Counted from the first letter of the stretch, positions 1 through 9,093 are shown. The stretch: 35,028 nucleotides of DNA from Oricola sp. (GCF_022763245.1 NZ_JALEGV010000019.1:1-35028); one strand, 5' to 3'. The notes: generated by a model from the sequence alone, not told the origin. A program made the numbers and translations.

Positions 1-91
1 CCATTATCAGTTTACGTGCTAATTCTCAGATTTAAGTGCAAAGCTAAGCTATTGAAATCGCGGGGAACAAATTATCATCTTTAAGAGCTAA

Positions 92-652
92 GTGACACCG
101 GATTGGGATGAAGGTGAACGGATTGCAGAATGGCTCGATCTGGCGAAGACGGCCGAAAGACTTCCGGCCACGCTGGCCGCGGCGCTTCTCTGGGATGCGT
201 GGGAGCATCTCGAACCCCTGCAGCGTCAGCACTGGCTCGGCAAGCTGCTCGTCTCGGATTACCTGCGATCGCGCGGAAAAGTCCGATCTCACCTGCTGGC
301 ATTTGCCGTCGGGCTGCGTGAAATTCCGCGCGAGCGTCGTCGGGCCCGTGATCGGGTAACGAGGCTTGTCGCGTATCTCGATGCGATAAGCGCGGCTGCG
401 GCGGCCGGAATGAAGGATATCGACCGACTGACGCTCGCGAAACGGCAGCTTGAGCGGAAGGCAGCAGGCCGGCGGGCGACCAGTAGCCTTCCGGTCGCCG
501 TTGATCTGCTGATGTCGCGGCCGATCGTGTCGGCGCAGATGGTCGCGAAGGCGGCGAGGATCACACCGCGCGGGGCCTTGAACCTGGTCAGTGAACTCGG
601 CGTCCGCGAGATTACTGGGAGGGGACGTTATCGCGCGTGGGGGATACTGTGA
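92..652 (+). pseudogene. 5'-truncated DUF1612/helix-turn-helix protein (C-terminal part)
   Basis: The 186-aa product starts at a GTG and matches, from memory, the C-terminal half of the plasmid-associated DUF1612/HTH family (RHE_PE00001-like, usually about 370 aa). Recognisable family stretches are AALLWDAWEHLEPLQRQ, the Arg-rich IPRERRRARDRVTRL, and the C-terminal HTH segment ending TGRGRYRAWGIL. In the same frame upstream there are stops at 20-22, 53-55 and 89-91, and the first 90 bp are AT-rich and unrelated, so the N-terminal domain is gone. No Shine-Dalgarno sequence precedes the GTG. I infer a remnant cut by recombination at the island edge. A short functional HTH protein is the less likely alternative. 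The 179 bp between it and the helicase gene's end hold nothing I recognise. Confidence 0.7.
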
Positions 653-831
653 CTGCTTTGCGCCCCTTTTTCGATCATTCGGACCGGCTACCTTTTAATC
701 TGAAACCGGCCATTTGTTGACACGGACCTACGTGTTTTTGAGGGTCTGCCAAAGCGGGCGACTACCTTTGTCCAATCCATCAACTGCGGGGGTACGAGTG
801 TCTCCGATATTCTGTGACAATAGTTGTGTCC

Positions 832-2715
832 TCATATCGCGAGCTCAGGCACCCCCGCATCAGTCAGAAGCTGATAGAGCTCAGCTACATTGTTTCGCTC
901 TCCGCGTTGTTGGCAGAATGCGAAGATGGCGCGTTGTGTCGCCCGAGAGAGGGCGACGAAAAACGCTGCGACGCCTTCGGGGTCGCCGGGCGTGTGGGCC
1001 CACCAAGCCCGGTCATCGAGGCCAACAAAGATGATGGTGTCGTATTCGAGCCCCTTGCTCTTATGGACGGTCATCATCGGAATCTGATTGACCCCCTCGA
1101 ACGCATCTAGGCAGGCCGTCCAGTTCGGCGAGCCATCGGCAGAAGCGAAGAAGTGGATGCAAAAGGCTTCAAGGATGATCTGAAGCAAGTCGCCAACGCC
1201 ATATTCGGCATAGGTTCGGGCGATCGCCCCGAGATCGAGATATTCGAAAACCCGTCTGACGAAATCGATAGCGCTTTGCCGCGACGGGGCGGTGGCCGCC
1301 ATATCGCTGCGCAAGGCAGTGAGAAATGCGCTGAGTTCCGCCTCGACCTTGGCCGCGCGCGCATCGTCGTCTTGCCCGGTAGCGCGCAGCGCCAGGACAG
1401 AAGACGAGACCAGCTGCCATGCGGCCGGCGCACGGCGTGTCGCGCCCAAGCGGAAGATCGCAATCGCGAGCCGGCTTAAGTCATCGGAAAGCAAATCCTG
1501 AAGCGAGGTTTTGCCGAGGGTATGGCTCTCGTTGCGGATCCGCAGACCGTGAGCTGCGAAGGCTCCAGCGAGTTCGTGCTCATAATCGTCGGATTTCTGC
1601 TTCACGAGGAGCGCGTAGTCGCGCGGCACTCGTCCGCGGGTGGCCATGTCGTTAGCGATCCATTGCGCCAGGTGGGTGGCTTCCGCCGCCTTTGTTTGGC
1701 TGGTCCAGACCTGAGCCACGTCGCCATCCACTTGGCGCGCCGTCTGAGCGACCGTTGGGACGGTGTTCGGATCCAGAGCGCGCGCGACAACGTGCTGGAT
1801 AGCGACCAAGTCGGGCGAGGAACGGAAGTTGAAGAGGAGGGGGAAGCGGGCTCCCCCGAAATCGGCCTGCAGACGCTGAAAGGCGTCCTGGCGCGCGCCA
1901 GCGAAGACCATGATCCGCTGCTTGTCGTCACCGACGCCGGTGATGACGGTGGGCCCCCCAAAAAAGGCCGAAAGCAGGAAGTCGTATTGCGCGTAGGTCG
2001 TGTCTTGGAATTCATCGACGAAAACGAAGGGATAGGTGGCGACAAGCGCCCGACGGATGTGGGGATTGGCCCGGAGAAGCAGCTCCGCGAGCCGGTTGAT
2101 GCCGACGAAGGTAAGTGCAGAGGGCTGGCCTGGCCGTAGTTGCGTTGCCCACCAGCGGGCGATGGCGAACTCGGCGGCGTTCTGGGGCGCGATAGGTCCC
2201 ATGGGCAGGCGGTAGCTGCCGACGATCTTGGATTCAAAGTCGCTCGCGCTGTAGCCGGCGATTTCCGCCTGCCATTCCGGCGGCGCATTGAGCCGGGCGA
2301 GCGTGAGGAAGCCTTCTGTCGCCTTGCGCTTTGGGAAGGAGATTTCGTAGGGCCGGGTCGGGCGCCAGTCGGTAGGGATGGCGTTGAGAAAGCGATCGAC
2401 CAAGCTCTTGGTGAAGGCGTCGAAGGTGACCGACACGAACCGGTTGGCGAACTCTGGCGGGCACCGCTGGCGGACGCGCGACGCGAGATTGTTGGCTGCA
2501 TCTGTTTTGAACGAAATCGCCAGCACGCGGTGCGGCGCTCGGCAGAGGCCCGTCTCAAGCAAATAGTCGGCGCGTTGGGCCAGAAACTCGGTCTTGCCGG
2601 CGCCAGGGCCTGCGACCACACACGCCGAGCCGGCGTGGCGCAGGGCATTCCACGCCGCCGGTTCGAGATCGTTAATGCCGCTCGGGCGCCAGTCCTCTGG
2701 CCGAATACGGCGCAT
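832..2715 (-). CDS. UvrD/Rep-like superfamily 1 helicase (GajB-like)
   Basis: This 627-aa protein is an SF1A DNA helicase. Visible motifs are Walker A AGPGAGKT (35-42), Walker B DEFQDT (234-239), motif III GVGDDKQRI (260-268), motif V MTVHKSKGLEYD (548-559) and motif VI FFVALSRATQ (585-594). The open frame extends further upstream, but that extension is low-complexity Arg-rich shadow sequence inside the upstream ATPase gene. The ATG at 2715 lies two bases after that gene's TGA, so I chose it. An OLD/TOPRIM ATPase followed directly by a UvrD helicase is the arrangement of Gabija (GajA-GajB). Here the helicase is longer than the roughly 500 aa of typical GajB, as far as I recall. The expected role is translocating on or unwinding foreign DNA, or sensing DNA ends, with the ATPase-nuclease. 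It is the last gene of the leftward operon. Confidence 0.88.
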   Translation of the reverse strand: MRRIRPEDWRPSGINDLEPAAWNALRHAGSACVVAGPGAGKTEFLAQRADYLLETGLCRAPHRVLAISFKTDAANNLASRVRQRCPPEFANRFVSVTFDAFTKSLVDRFLNAIPTDWRPTRPYEISFPKRKATEGFLTLARLNAPPEWQAEIAGYSASDFESKIVGSYRLPMGPIAPQNAAEFAIARWWATQLRPGQPSALTFVGINRLAELLLRANPHIRRALVATYPFVFVDEFQDTTYAQYDFLLSAFFGGPTVITGVGDDKQRIMVFAGARQDAFQRLQADFGGARFPLLFNFRSSPDLVAIQHVVARALDPNTVPTVAQTARQVDGDVAQVWTSQTKAAEATHLAQWIANDMATRGRVPRDYALLVKQKSDDYEHELAGAFAAHGLRIRNESHTLGKTSLQDLLSDDLSRLAIAIFRLGATRRAPAAWQLVSSSVLALRATGQDDDARAAKVEAELSAFLTALRSDMAATAPSRQSAIDFVRRVFEYLDLGAIARTYAEYGVGDLLQIILEAFCIHFFASADGSPNWTACLDAFEGVNQIPMMTVHKSKGLEYDTIIFVGLDDRAWWAHTPGDPEGVAAFFVALSRATQRAIFAFCQQRGERNNVAELYQLLTDAGVPELAI

Positions 2716-2717
2716 GG

Positions 2718-4685
2718 TCAGGCACCCGCGGGAGGCGGCGGGGTGAGACGAGCGACAATCGAGGTCAGGAGTGCGCGCAGTTCTTCGGGAGCGGCGGCTG
2801 CGAGGGCAGCCGGGTCTTGTGAACTCAACACCCGAACGTGGGTGCTGGGCTTGCCGCGCCCCAGGAATAGATACCGATACCAGCGCATCAAACCGTCCTG
2901 GTCGGCAGCGTACAGGTGAGGCAGACCGTCGTCGCCGAGAACCGCGGTGCGCGGCTCCCCTGCAGGCGAAGGCCCCTGGCGGCCGGGTTCGACGATCTGA
3001 TAGGCGAGCGGGAGAGCCTTCAGCATCGCGTAGTCGAGGTCGAGGGGCGTGCAGAAGAAGACATTGAACTGGCGCAGCCAATTCATCCAGTTTGTGATAT
3101 TCGCAATGTCCTCGATCGGCAGGGCATCGAAAGCCGCCAGATTGGCGACTGGCTCTTGGGCGTTAAGATGCTGTCCGAAGATTGCCTGTGGTGTGACGTT
3201 GTTTGCGAGTAGTTGCGTGCAGGCTGTCTTGATACGCCCCCATCCACCACCGGCGCGGCCCCAGTCGAGATCCAGCAGCGTTGCGTAGGGGATGTCGAGA
3301 TCGGTCAACAGTCGCCAGAGGTGGTTCACATGGCGACCACCCAACGGAACGACCGCGACGAAGGATCGGTCGATATCGAGCCCCATCGCCTCGGCGATAC
3401 GGGGAAGAACGACCTCCTCGGACGCACCTTCTCCAAGCACTACGAAGCGCGCGAAATAGAGTTCGGGATAGGTCCGCACGGCTTCGCGAATGAATTTCGA
3501 TGCCTCTTCCTCGCCGACGGGGAGGTTGATAGGACGGATGCGGGCCGTTCGATCGTGCGGATCGAGCCGGAAGTGCCGCACCTGCCTCGGATCCACTCGG
3601 GCGAGGATGCTCGGGGAATGGCTGGAGACAACAGCCTGGGCCTGCGGCGAGTTAGTCAGGTCCTGTATCTGCCGGACGATGCGGGAGAGGTAGAAGGGAG
3701 CGAGGTTGTTCTCCGGCTCTTCGATCGCGATGAGCGTGAGCGCCGGTAACGGTACGCCGCCAGCCTGGAAACCGGCTGCAGCAGGATTGGCGACGATCCC
3801 GGCTTCAATGTCCAAGGTCGCCGCGGTCATCGCCAAATGAAAGAGCGATCTCTGGCCGTCGCTCAGGTCATCGAGGGCTCGCTCCCGGCCGGCCTCATCG
3901 GGACGGAAGGCCACCTCTACGTTCCGGATGAAATGCTCAAAACGCAAATCCAGCGGACGGAAGATCGGCGTCGTGTCAGTCCCGGCTGTGTAGACTTCCT
4001 GCCACCGCCGCGTCACCGCTGCGGCAATCACGCCGACCGCCGGCTCCCCGGCGAAGGCGCCGTTCAAGGCGGCGCCGGCGTTTGTGAACGTGTCGCGGAC
4101 TCCCTGCGACCAGTTGATGGCGCGCCACAGCCTGCCGCGCAGAAAGGCTGTTACCTGGGATGCGCCGTCCCGCGTCGCCGGCACGTAGATCATTTGGATC
4201 CGAGCCCGGTCAGCCGCTTTCAATTCAGAGCAATCAGCGTCGGTGAACGTCCCGAAGGTTCTAACCGCCCAGTATTTCTGCTCAATCGCGCCATCAAGCG
4301 AACCGTCATCGGTCCAAGTCGCTTCGAGGCGCAGGCGGCATTTCAGTTTGCCCGCTTCATCCGCAGCCATTTGGTGGAAGAACTCCGGAATTGCCGCACC
4401 GCCAGCGCCGTCGGCATCCAGTTCCGGAAAGGCAATAATTGCCTCAAGAAAGAAGCTTCGTTGGAGCGGCGCGACAAGCTCGGTGGAAGGGACATGGAAG
4501 TCTTGGCGCCGTAAGCGTCTCTGATCGCCGGTCACGCCGAAGAGCCGCTGCAGGGCTTGCATCAGGGCCGTCTTCCCCGCACCATTGACGCCGACAAACG
4601 TGGTAAGTTCGAGAGTGAGGTCTACGCTTGTCGCTTCAGGTCCGAAGCAGCGGAAATTTGTCAGACAGAGCCGCTCAATAAACAT
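2718..4685 (-). CDS. OLD-family ATPase with TOPRIM nuclease domain (GajA-like)
   Basis: The 655-aa protein has an N-terminal ABC/SMC-type ATPase and a C-terminal TOPRIM domain, the architecture of OLD nucleases and Gabija GajA. Visible elements are Walker A GVNGAGKT (32-39), signature LSDGQRS (274-280), Walker B LIAIEEPENNL (318-328), the SSHSP switch (354-358), TOPRIM glutamates in VLGEGASEE (416-424) and an acidic DLD (472-474). About 170 residues follow the TOPRIM core, which makes it longer than GajA as I remember it. I start it at the ATG at 4685, which has an AAGGGGA purine run about 10 nt upstream and begins with the family-like MFIERLCLTNFRCFG. A GTG at 4745 would add 20 residues. A gap of about 150 bp to the nuclease gene may hold an internal promoter. 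Confidence 0.88.
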   Translation of the reverse strand: MFIERLCLTNFRCFGPEATSVDLTLELTTFVGVNGAGKTALMQALQRLFGVTGDQRRLRRQDFHVPSTELVAPLQRSFFLEAIIAFPELDADGAGGAAIPEFFHQMAADEAGKLKCRLRLEATWTDDGSLDGAIEQKYWAVRTFGTFTDADCSELKAADRARIQMIYVPATRDGASQVTAFLRGRLWRAINWSQGVRDTFTNAGAALNGAFAGEPAVGVIAAAVTRRWQEVYTAGTDTTPIFRPLDLRFEHFIRNVEVAFRPDEAGRERALDDLSDGQRSLFHLAMTAATLDIEAGIVANPAAAGFQAGGVPLPALTLIAIEEPENNLAPFYLSRIVRQIQDLTNSPQAQAVVSSHSPSILARVDPRQVRHFRLDPHDRTARIRPINLPVGEEEASKFIREAVRTYPELYFARFVVLGEGASEEVVLPRIAEAMGLDIDRSFVAVVPLGGRHVNHLWRLLTDLDIPYATLLDLDWGRAGGGWGRIKTACTQLLANNVTPQAIFGQHLNAQEPVANLAAFDALPIEDIANITNWMNWLRQFNVFFCTPLDLDYAMLKALPLAYQIVEPGRQGPSPAGEPRTAVLGDDGLPHLYAADQDGLMRWYRYLFLGRGKPSTHVRVLSSQDPAALAAAAPEELRALLTSIVARLTPPPPAGA

Positions 4686-4765
4686 GTTTCCGCTTTCCCC
4701 TTCTCGCTGACTTGTTGCGCCAAGTTTCTCTTGAGCGGTAGCCACGCCATTCTACGATTTTGCTA

Positions 4766-4771
4766 CTTATA
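4766..4771 (-). promoter_or_regulatory. possible internal -10 element before the OLD/UvrD pair
   Basis: The gap between the nuclease and ATPase genes is AT-rich compared with its surroundings and contains TATAAG on the minus strand, about 75 nt before the ATPase ATG. No convincing -35 lies at 16-18 nt. It may allow the OLD/UvrD pair to be expressed apart from the methyltransferase. The support is weak. Confidence 0.25.
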
Positions 4772-4839
4772 CTTCATGAATCAACACAAGGCGTGCTTAA
4801 GTCTTAACAGCGCGATAAAAGTCACGCGCGCCGCTTTCC

Positions 4840-5493
4840 TCAATCGGTCGGCGCGGCGCCCGACGGCTTGGAAAATAGCGCGTGGCGAAGTTCGATCTGT
4901 GATCCGGTTTGGCGGGTGTGCCTTGTTCGGAAGCGCTCAATCGTTTCGATCGCGGCAAGTGGTGTAGGTCCCTCAGCTAACGCGAGAGGGACATGTCCGC
5001 CGATGGCGTCGGCAATCCGTGAATTAGCAAAGGGCAGGTCGCCGTCGAGCACGTAACCTAGCATGCACCCCACAGGCAGCTGCTCGGCATACTGCTCGGT
5101 GAGAAAACGCATCATGCCCTGGGTGACGTACACGGTGGCCAGGGAACTGCGGCTTCCGCCGCTGATCACGTTGAGCCGCTTGCACTCATAGGCCAGGTAT
5201 CGCTCCCGATCCCAGTCGAAGAGTACGGCGATGTCGATGATGCCCTTGCTGTATTTCGACCCGTCAGCCGCTAGGCCGAACGGCTCGAACTGATACTCGA
5301 CCCAATGGCATAACCGACGCACCACAACGTCCTTGGCGAGGCGATCAACGAGGTTAATGGTGATGTCATTTTCCCCTGGCTGTTCCGGAAGAACCGCCAT
5401 GCACTCTGGCCACGCTGCCGCGATCCTCTCCAGGAAGCGGTCGTCAAACGAAACGAAGTTGTCGAGCCATGCCTGCACATCACCGATCAGCAT
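4840..5493 (-). CDS. small PD-(D/E)XK-type nuclease candidate
   Basis: The 217-aa protein has no name I can recall. It carries a restriction-endonuclease-like signature: an aspartate in KGIIDIAV (D87), a hydrophobic strand, then E103-C104-K105 in YLAYECKRL, which is the D...(E)XK pattern. A conserved-looking region, YVTQGMMRF followed by GCMLGYVLDGD, comes after it. Its ATG shares one base with the methyltransferase TAA (TAATG), so the two are probably translationally coupled. By context I infer the restriction partner of the methyltransferase, or a DNA-end-processing enzyme shared with the OLD/UvrD pair. The fold assignment rests on a short motif and needs structure prediction. Confidence 0.72.
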   Translation of the reverse strand: MLIGDVQAWLDNFVSFDDRFLERIAAAWPECMAVLPEQPGENDITINLVDRLAKDVVVRRLCHWVEYQFEPFGLAADGSKYSKGIIDIAVLFDWDRERYLAYECKRLNVISGGSRSSLATVYVTQGMMRFLTEQYAEQLPVGCMLGYVLDGDLPFANSRIADAIGGHVPLALAEGPTPLAAIETIERFRTRHTRQTGSQIELRHALFSKPSGAAPTD

Positions 5494-8400
5494 TAATTCG
5501 CGCCCCGCTGCTGGGGCGCGGCGGCAGCTTGCTGGAGGTCGAGCGCTATTCCATCGGCATCGGCGAGCGCCGTGGAGCGCAGCCAGAAGCGCATCTGCAT
5601 AGGCTTTATGAGGTATAGGCAGTCCCCGACGAAAACGCGCAGATCCGGCATGAGCTGGAAGTTACCGTCGAGGGGCCTGTGGATGTGAGCCGCAAGCTGC
5701 TCGAGTACGTCGCTGAGTTCGCCGGCTGCATGTTCGGCATAGTCTTCATGGCCGCCCAGATGCAGACGCAGGATTGCCAGATCAGCGCCGCGCGCGACAA
5801 GGCGCGCATCGATCTTCTTGCCTTTGAACCAGTCCGCGAGGCTCGCCGACAATGTGCGCGCGTATTGAGCGCGTTGCGGTTCGTCAGGCGCGCCCCAGAG
5901 TTTTGGGAAGTGGCCTTCATGGGGCTGAATCGCAGGAAGGATCGCCTCGACAGTGTCGTCGATTAGCGCTATCTCATCGGGAGACAGGCAAAAATATTGG
6001 TACGCTAGCCGGTCGATCGTCCGGAGGATCTCGCTGTCATCGACCTGCATCGAGAACGGCTCGTTGGAGCGTTCGCGTGCGTCGTCCACAATCGCGATTA
6101 GCTCAAGGGCCGCTTGGGCTGCTGCGGCTTGATCCGGGAGATCGTCGGGCGATGGGAACGGCAAGCGGAGCAGGTCGGCCTGCTGGACTTCGGGTCGATC
6201 CGACCCGAACGAAGCGGTGCCGTGAAAAGCGTACCAGACCGCGATCCGACTATTGAGTATCGCGGTCAGGAGCTTGGCACGGTCGCTCTCTCCCTCCGGC
6301 ACCACGATCGCCTGGAAGATATGCTGGAAGGTCAGCGGCCGATCGCAATAGGCGGCGCGAAGGCGGTTCTGCGACGTCTCGACTCCACGCGGGATAAGGA
6401 TCCGCGAGCCATCGAAGCCGGCCTCGAAGCCGCGGCGACGAACCGTCGACGATGTGGCCGGCATTAAGCCTTCCACAGTCTGGGCTAGGCGTGAGTAGGC
6501 CGCAATGGGTAGGTCCGGCAGTCGGCCGACATACGCGCTTTCGAGTGGAGGCGCATCGCTATCGCTGTCTTCATTGAAGGGCTGATAGCCTTGCCCGATC
6601 ACCCAGCGATCGCCCGGCTCTTCGCGGCGACGGCTTAGGCCGCCAAAATCATTGACGAAGGCCTCTAGCTTGGGAAGCCGTGCGAGGTAGCCGAAAAGTT
6701 TGGCGTCCGGTTCGCGCATCCAAAGGCGCTGCTTGAAGATGAGCGGGTTATCGAGAACCCCGCCCACCCCGAGCGAGGCCTTGTCCGCGCTGCTCAGCGT
6801 GATGACACGCTTGATGCGCAGGTTGAGGTCGGCCTTCGGCGCCCAGTAGTCGAAGCGATACGGGAAACTACCCGCATTCGCGCTGCCGTAGATGATCAGA
6901 GCTGTGGGGCGATGGGCTTTCTCAAAAAGCTGAAAGCGAAGGTCGGCGAAGTTGATGACGCGGCGGACATGGGATTTCCGGAAGAACGCGTCACGCGCTT
7001 CGACCGTCTTTTGGGCGTGGTTATGCAAAAATCCCATCGCCGGTAGCAGGAACGCGATCAGTCCGCCGTCGGCAAGATGCGACAGCGCTTTCCAACTGAA
7101 TGCCCAGGCGTCCTCGCCACCGGGCATGGGGTGGCCGGCTTTTTTGCTCCACTGCACAGACGAACGCGCCGGACCGCGGCGGCTGGTCCATGGCGGGTTG
7201 CCGATGATGACCTCGTATTGGGCGCCGTCCGGTGACACTTCGAAAAAGTCGCGGCAGACGAGAGTCTTGCCCCAAAGTTCCGGGAGGAGTTTCCCCCGAG
7301 TGATGAGCTTGCGGATGTCGCGTGGCGAGACCTCTTCGAGTAAGGCGACGTAGAGCGAAAACACGGCGACCCGAACGGCGGCGCCATTCAAATCCCAGCC
7401 ATGGATTTGGCTCAGTAAGGACAGCAGCGTTTTCCAGGAAATTGATTGCGTCTTGTGCTTGGCGCGCCAGTGTTCGCAGAGCCGCTGGAACGAGCGGACG
7501 AGAAAAACGCCTGAACCACAGGCCGGGTCGAGGAAGTTTCCTGTCGTCCTTGTCGCATCCGGCAACATTTCCCATGCTTGGGAAACGACCGTGTCTGCAA
7601 GGAACATGGGAGTGTAGTAGGCGCCGTTGGCGCGGCGTTCGACCTCGCGTTCACCCAAGAACCGATCGTAGACGGCGCTAACGAGCTCGATAGGGATATA
7701 GCGGAAGTCATAGCCCCAGAACCGCTGCTGTCCGGAATGCGCCATTTCTTCACGGCCTGACCGGAACCGCGCCAGGATCGTCAGATGGGTATGCGTGACT
7801 TCTGGCGCCTCGCTCGTGGCCTCGAAGGAGCACGGTGCGACGAACAGATCGCCGTTGAAATCCGCGTGGAGGGTCCGGAACAAAGACTGGAACAGATTGA
7901 CGTCGCCAGTTTCGAGCAGCGTCGAAAAATTCTCCACGCTCTTCTCGGAGACGGCTGCAAAGTAGGCGGGCGTTACTATTTCCCGGTCCTCAAGGTAGGC
8001 GATGAACATTGCCTGTATAAGTAGGGCCTGGGCCGCATCTGGAGCGAGCGCGGCCTTTTGCAGGAGACTATGGGAAGCTTTCAGATTGTCGAGGAGAACC
8101 TGATCGATACGTTCTTTTGGGGGGAAATACTCGCCGTAGTCCTTCCAGAGGCGTCCAGATTCCGCGCCATAGATGAGATTCTGAAACCGCAGCGCTTCGG
8201 TCGTCAGACTGAGGCTATCGATAAGGCAGCGGGTCTCGAAGTCGTCGCCTGGATCGCTAAGCGGAGTGCGAGCGAGCGAAAACGCTCTGAGCGTGTCTTC
8301 GGCGATGACCAGCAACAGGCTCGCGAGGCCCTGATTCCACAGCGCGCCGTGAAGGTCGATTATTGTGGCGCGATCATACTGATCGGTTTCCAGGATCGCC

Positions 8401-8585
8401 ACAGTTGGGATGCCCTGGACGCAGAAGATCGCTGATACGCCCATTTCTGTTAGGGCGGCTCGGATCGCCGACGCATGCGGCACGTCGCTGACGGCCTCGG
8501 CTGACTCGTAGAGTTCAGGCAAGCGTCGATGCGTGAGCCCCAAGCGGTCTTTCCACTCCGGCCCTAATGTGGATGCCGAGGTCAT
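5493..8585 (-). CDS. Eco57I-like class I SAM-dependent N6-adenine DNA methyltransferase
   Basis: This 1030-aa protein is a large gamma-class DNA adenine methyltransferase. Visible motifs are motif X GAYYTP (321-326), motif I DPACGSG (353-359), an acidic motif II GWDLN (397-401) and catalytic motif IV NPPW (463-466). The N-terminal 200 residues contain LHGALWNQG (78-86), a stretch I associate with the non-catalytic N-terminus of type II R-M methylases, and I see no clear PD-(D/E)XK motif there. The roughly 550 C-terminal residues presumably hold target recognition. The true start is the ATG at 8585, which overlaps the preceding gene's stop as ATGA. The longer frame up to 8711 is shadow sequence. 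It probably marks host DNA so that the downstream nuclease and ATPase-helicase spare it. Confidence 0.9.
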   Translation of the reverse strand: MTSASTLGPEWKDRLGLTHRRLPELYESAEAVSDVPHASAIRAALTEMGVSAIFCVQGIPTVAILETDQYDRATIIDLHGALWNQGLASLLLVIAEDTLRAFSLARTPLSDPGDDFETRCLIDSLSLTTEALRFQNLIYGAESGRLWKDYGEYFPPKERIDQVLLDNLKASHSLLQKAALAPDAAQALLIQAMFIAYLEDREIVTPAYFAAVSEKSVENFSTLLETGDVNLFQSLFRTLHADFNGDLFVAPCSFEATSEAPEVTHTHLTILARFRSGREEMAHSGQQRFWGYDFRYIPIELVSAVYDRFLGEREVERRANGAYYTPMFLADTVVSQAWEMLPDATRTTGNFLDPACGSGVFLVRSFQRLCEHWRAKHKTQSISWKTLLSLLSQIHGWDLNGAAVRVAVFSLYVALLEEVSPRDIRKLITRGKLLPELWGKTLVCRDFFEVSPDGAQYEVIIGNPPWTSRRGPARSSVQWSKKAGHPMPGGEDAWAFSWKALSHLADGGLIAFLLPAMGFLHNHAQKTVEARDAFFRKSHVRRVINFADLRFQLFEKAHRPTALIIYGSANAGSFPYRFDYWAPKADLNLRIKRVITLSSADKASLGVGGVLDNPLIFKQRLWMREPDAKLFGYLARLPKLEAFVNDFGGLSRRREEPGDRWVIGQGYQPFNEDSDSDAPPLESAYVGRLPDLPIAAYSRLAQTVEGLMPATSSTVRRRGFEAGFDGSRILIPRGVETSQNRLRAAYCDRPLTFQHIFQAIVVPEGESDRAKLLTAILNSRIAVWYAFHGTASFGSDRPEVQQADLLRLPFPSPDDLPDQAAAAQAALELIAIVDDARERSNEPFSMQVDDSEILRTIDRLAYQYFCLSPDEIALIDDTVEAILPAIQPHEGHFPKLWGAPDEPQRAQYARTLSASLADWFKGKKIDARLVARGADLAILRLHLGGHEDYAEHAAGELSDVLEQLAAHIHRPLDGNFQLMPDLRVFVGDCLYLIKPMQMRFWLRSTALADADGIALDLQQAAAAPQQRGAN

Positions 8586-9058
8586 GCTCGATTCCCGCGC
8601 CGTTCCCGCTGCTTGGCCACGGAAGTAGGGGGGAACTGGAGATATCCTTGCACTTGATCGATTTCGGTCGCCGTAAGCGCCGAGCGCAGTCGCCCTATGA
8701 TTGGCGCGCACGGCACGCAGATGATGGAAGTATCCGGCGAGCGGCGATGGGCCGCGTTTGCGTCGACCAGGCGGAAGTTGTCGGCTTCGATCAAGGCTAC
8801 ACAGCTTTCAAGCGAGAGCCAGGACCGCCCCTGACACTCCTTGAACAGCTGATCGAAACGGCCGCTGACCGTTCCCACGCGCACACCGAAATTCCTGACC
8901 AGTTCGGCGACAATAGCCATGGCGACAACATCTCCCGGCGTGAAGCTGGGGGCATGCCCTTTATGTAGGGCCAGTGCGGGAATGGCATCCCGCCACGTAC
9001 GAAAGGCATCTACAGAAATGGAAAGAAGTTCACGAATCTGGCTTTGAGTATAACGCAT
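8582..9058 (-). CDS. small MerR-like helix-turn-helix DNA-binding protein
   Basis: The 158-aa protein opens with a MerR-like winged-HTH segment: YTQSQIRELLSISVDAFRTW, then a 'wing' and GDVVAMAIVAELVRNFGV (about 1-60). After that comes a less recognisable region predicted to be alpha-helical. It is the first gene of the leftward operon and overlaps the methyltransferase by ATGA, so I infer an autoregulator or controller protein that times methyltransferase against nuclease. A TGCCA-N8-TGGCA inverted repeat overlaps the candidate -10 directly in front of its ATG and could be its operator. No Shine-Dalgarno sequence is visible. A DNA-sensing subunit of the defence complex is an alternative role. 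Confidence 0.7.
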   Translation of the reverse strand: MRYTQSQIRELLSISVDAFRTWRDAIPALALHKGHAPSFTPGDVVAMAIVAELVRNFGVRVGTVSGRFDQLFKECQGRSWLSLESCVALIEADNFRLVDANAAHRRSPDTSIICVPCAPIIGRLRSALTATEIDQVQGYLQFPPTSVAKQRERRGNRA

Positions 9059-9061
9059 TTG

Positions 9062-9093
9062 CCAACATTAGCTGGCATTGTTTCCCATATCAA
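9062..9093 (-). promoter_or_regulatory. candidate promoter and operator of the leftward defence operon
   Basis: On the minus strand TTGATA (9088-9093) is followed after 17 nt by TAATGT (9065-9070). The predicted start, 6-7 nt further on, falls at or next to the ATG at 9058. That would give a leaderless mRNA, in line with the missing Shine-Dalgarno sequence. TGCCA-N8-TGGCA lies across the -10 region. Confidence 0.5.

Noticed and set aside
2716-3081. The N-terminal extension of the helicase open frame
   Set aside because: It lies wholly inside the OLD ATPase gene and is Arg/Pro-rich. The ATG at 2715 directly after the ATPase stop fits operon logic and the family length.
832-4685. Calling the OLD/UvrD pair plain Gabija
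   Set aside because: The architecture fits, but both proteins are longer than the typical GajA and GajB I remember, and the pair is embedded with a methyltransferase and a nuclease. I therefore describe it as Gabija-like and do not assign gaj symbols.
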